Source of the DNA: Desmodesmus armatus
Taxonomy: Eukaryota; Chlorophyta; Chlorophyceae; Sphaeropleales; Scenedesmaceae
NCBI GenBank assembly: GCA_007449985.2
Contig: VIIQ02000189.1
Span: 1-64,000 of the forward strand
Length of the DNA stretch: 64,000 nt
Direction of reading: 5' to 3'
Each line of letters starts with the position of its first letter. Positions within the stretch are counted from its first letter, which is position 1. Position numbers and translations under genes: made by a program. The notes below the pieces were generated by a model, which worked only from the letters and a program-made list of their open reading frames with translations, was not told the origin of the DNA and ran no database searches. Shown piece after piece: positions 61,979 to 64,000 of this stretch.

Positions 61979-62711
61979 GAACTTGGGCCGCTGCTGCCGC
62001 TGGTGTTGGCGTTGGTGTTGGTGTTGGCGTTGGTGTTGGTGGCTCAGCACAAAGTTGTGGTGGTGTGTCAAGACCTGCAGCAGTGCTGGTTGTGGCGTAA
62101 CACCCCAAAGCGTGTCTGGACTTTGGGAGCTGGCTTTGGACTGGGGCTGGCTTTGGGGTGCCTGAAGTGAAGCTCAGCAGGAGCGGCAGTGAGCGGCAGT
62201 GAGCTGAGGAAGGGGTGCCTGCAGGCCAGCCAGATAGACAACGGCCTGCTGTGACGCGCTGTGGGGTGTGGTGCACCACCCTGCACCCTGCTGGTGGTGG
62301 TAGTGGTGAGCCTCGACGGTTGTTGGTTGTGAAGGTGACAGTATCCACGCCCAGATGTCCCATGCTGGTGGTGACTGCGCCGACAGCATGCCAGGGGGCG
62401 GGGGGGGGGGGGGCCGAGACCCTAGGGCAAGACCCTAGGGCCTTGCATGACTTGCCACACAGCTCTTGACAAAGAGAACCTCCGTGACACAATATTTCAC
62501 TCGATACCAAGATGGTGAATGGCCTTGAATGATCAAAGCAAGCCAGCTCATCAGCAGGTTACAAACTGCTGACCAGTCAAGTTTAGTCATGGAAATTTAC
62601 CTTCGCACCACGTCTCTTCTTCGTGATCTTTTCAATACTACACGACGACTATACATTAGAAACATCCATCGGAATCAGCAGTCTTTTGTGCACGCCATGA
62701 GCGACTGATCC
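61979..62711. other. intergenic between mS29 and prefoldin-like gene
   Basis: Apart from the terminal-exon copy and a GGTGTT-type short repeat (about 62002-62040), nothing gene-like is visible. Confidence 0.5.
62165..62254 (+). repeat. copy of the mS29 terminal exon end beyond the stop
   Basis: GAGCTGAGGAAGGGGTGCCT followed by GCAGGCCAGCCAGATAGACA and a TGA repeats 61922-61978. It lies in the 3' flank and is followed by a 14-base poly-G at 62400-62413. Confidence 0.85.
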
Positions 62712-63720
62712 ATGGCTCCTCCATCAGACAGTGCAGCAACAAAGGTATGCAGCTGACCACCTGCAGCATGACCTCAACAAACCCGTATCGCATATATGTT
62801 CGAAGTACCGGCACAGTATTCTATCAGCGGCAGCAGTGGTAACAACAACAGCAGCAGCAGCAGCAGCAGCAGTCCCAACAGCAGCCTCACTCATACTTGT
62901 TTGTTGTTCCTGCAGCTTCAAGGCCTGCGTGTCGCACAAGCAGAACTCAAGAGCCTCAAACCAGACAGGGTGAGCCTTCAGGTTCTTCTGCTGATGCCGT
63001 TTGCACCCTCTACTGGAACTCTTGACGCATGCTTTCCAGAAACAGTGGCAGCAGCAGCAGCAGCAGCAGCATACACAGCCTCAGGCTCTTCTGCTGTTGC
63101 TGCGTTTGTTGCACCCCTGCTGAAAAGGTGATGCACGCCTTGCAGGGCAGAAGCAGCACCAGCAGCAAAGAGAGCTTGCAACATTTGGGATCACACAGCT
63201 TCATGAACCACGTTACGTCATTCACTTTCTGATCAGCGGTGCTGCTGCGTGTGTGTGTCCTGTTTTTGCAGGCTGTGTACGTCAAGCAGGGCTCCATACT
63301 GTTCAAGAGCAGCCAGGCAGCAGCAGCAAACCTAGTCAACGGTGAGTCATGTACACCTGCACAACACAACAACACACACATATGAGACAGCACATACAAG
63401 CATATGAGCATCCTCAACAGTGAGTGACACATGCACAACACAACACCACATGTAAGACAGCAAACAACAACACATGAGCATCCTCAATGGTGACTGACAC
63501 ATGCACAACACAACTCCACACACAAACCCGTTTGGTAGCACCCCACAGGCTGGCACACGCAACCATGTCGACACACAGAGAGTGGTAGCCATCCTGCAAC
63601 CGTACCCTGTCACCCCCCCCTCTTACTGACCCTCTCACTCAACTGCCCTCTCTGCTGCTGCTGCCGTCTCTTGCTGCAGACAAGCTGAAGACTATCCAAG
63701 AGCAGCAGCAGCAGCAGTGA
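62712..63720 (+). CDS. small prefoldin-like protein (65 aa)
   Basis: Four exons: 62712-62744, 62916-62969, 63272-63341, 63680-63720, phases 0, 0, 1, all consistent; 65 residues. The protein reads MAPPSDSAATK, LQGLRVAQAELKSLKPDR, AVYVKQGSILFKSS, DKLKTIQEQ and a final Gln run. The helix, then Arg-x-x-Tyr-x-x-Gln-Gly-x-x-x-Phe, then helix pattern resembles small beta-type prefoldin-like proteins (ASDURF-like and their plant relatives), which join a chaperone complex; this is a resemblance judged by eye. The first intron has a CAG microsatellite. It lies 730 bases downstream of mS29, same strand. Confidence 0.6.
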
Positions 63721-63823
63721 CTGCAAACAGCAGCAGCATTGATAGCACTGGCATCTGCTATTGAACACGAACAGGCAGACAGCCGGACCAGCAGACCATC
63801 AGACAGGCAGCTGGCCAGTCAGG

Positions 63824-63828
63824 TGTAA
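63824..63828 (+). promoter_or_regulatory. possible TGTAA polyadenylation signal of prefoldin-like gene
   Basis: 104 bases after the stop codon; a second TGTAA occurs some 50 bases later. Confidence 0.45.
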
Positions 63829-63903
63829 GGCAGACCTGCTGCAAGGCCATCAGTCAGTGTGTACAAGCAGCAAAAGTCAGTGTGTAACAGCAGCAGGAGC
63901 AGA

Positions 63904-64000
63904 ATGCCCAGCAAGAAGCATCACGCACCCCGCCCTGTGGTGCCGGTGCACAAACAGCTGGGGCCAAACAATGCTGCGGCTAAGACGCAGCAGCAGCAGC
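63904..64000 (+). CDS. possible start of a further gene, cut by window end
   Basis: An ATG opens a frame (MPSKKHHAPRPVVPVHKQ, then a Gln run) to the last base. The basic, Pro-rich start is plausible for a protein but matches no family I recognise, and 97 bases are too few to judge. Confidence 0.3.
   Translation, partial: MPSKKHHAPRPVVPVHKQLGPNNAAAKTQQQQ

Overview
The window looks like nuclear DNA of a green alga, most likely a flagellate chlorophycean (Chlamydomonadales or a close relative). Genes are broken into many short exons with clean GT/AG borders. Introns carry long poly-G/poly-C runs and CTG microsatellites. TGTAA polyadenylation-type motifs follow several stop codons. The gene set (organellar MnmG/MTO1, mitoribosomal mS29/DAP3, an intraflagellar-transport dynein-2 intermediate chain, beta-helix/multi-TM surface proteins, F-box-like LRR families) fits that lineage. 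The order is inference; no marker gene fixes it.

Layout. 1-9.3 kb (+): a mosaic secreted protein built from phase-1 modules: sushi/CCP, ricin-type lectin, Cys-rich, ShKT, PAN/apple and a terminal ricin-type lectin. 12.3-13.0 kb (-): a small secreted Pro/Ser-rich protein. 14.5-32.1 kb: a cluster of four F-box-like LRR paralogues, interrupted at 20.6-24.3 kb by a nearly intact gag-only Ty1/copia element (581-bp LTRs differing at one base, 5-bp target duplication, copia-type half-tRNA primer site) and sprinkled with GTAAA/TTTAC-rich arrays. 33.9-38.3 kb (-): WDR60/DYNC2I1-like dynein-2 intermediate chain. 39.6-47.1 kb (+): MnmG, with a tRNA-Ala gene inside intron 1. 48.7-54.6 kb (-): Pmp-like beta-helix, Cys-rich, multi-TM surface protein. 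55.9-62.0 kb (+): mS29/DAP3. 62.7-63.7 kb (+): a 65-residue prefoldin-like protein. A further gene may start at 63.9 kb.

Two window-wide patterns matter most. First, mnmG and mS29 are riddled with tandem partial copies of their own exons plus flanking intron, often separated by G or C homopolymers; only one copy of each fits the reading frame and splice phase. Second, every coding break I could resolve (more than a dozen, in six genes) is of one sign: the sequence lacks one or two bases. That is the signature expected of under-called bases in a long-read consensus rather than independent gene decay. Adding the missing bases makes splice phases close exactly: mnmG 680 aa, DYNC2I1 about 1,044 aa, three LRR proteins 456, 487 and 443 aa. 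mS29 (516 aa) closes with no correction.

Functionally the genes are mostly independent. MnmG and mS29 both serve organellar translation; the dynein chain serves cilia; the mosaic lectin, beta-helix protein and Pro-rich protein are predicted to be secreted or at the cell surface.
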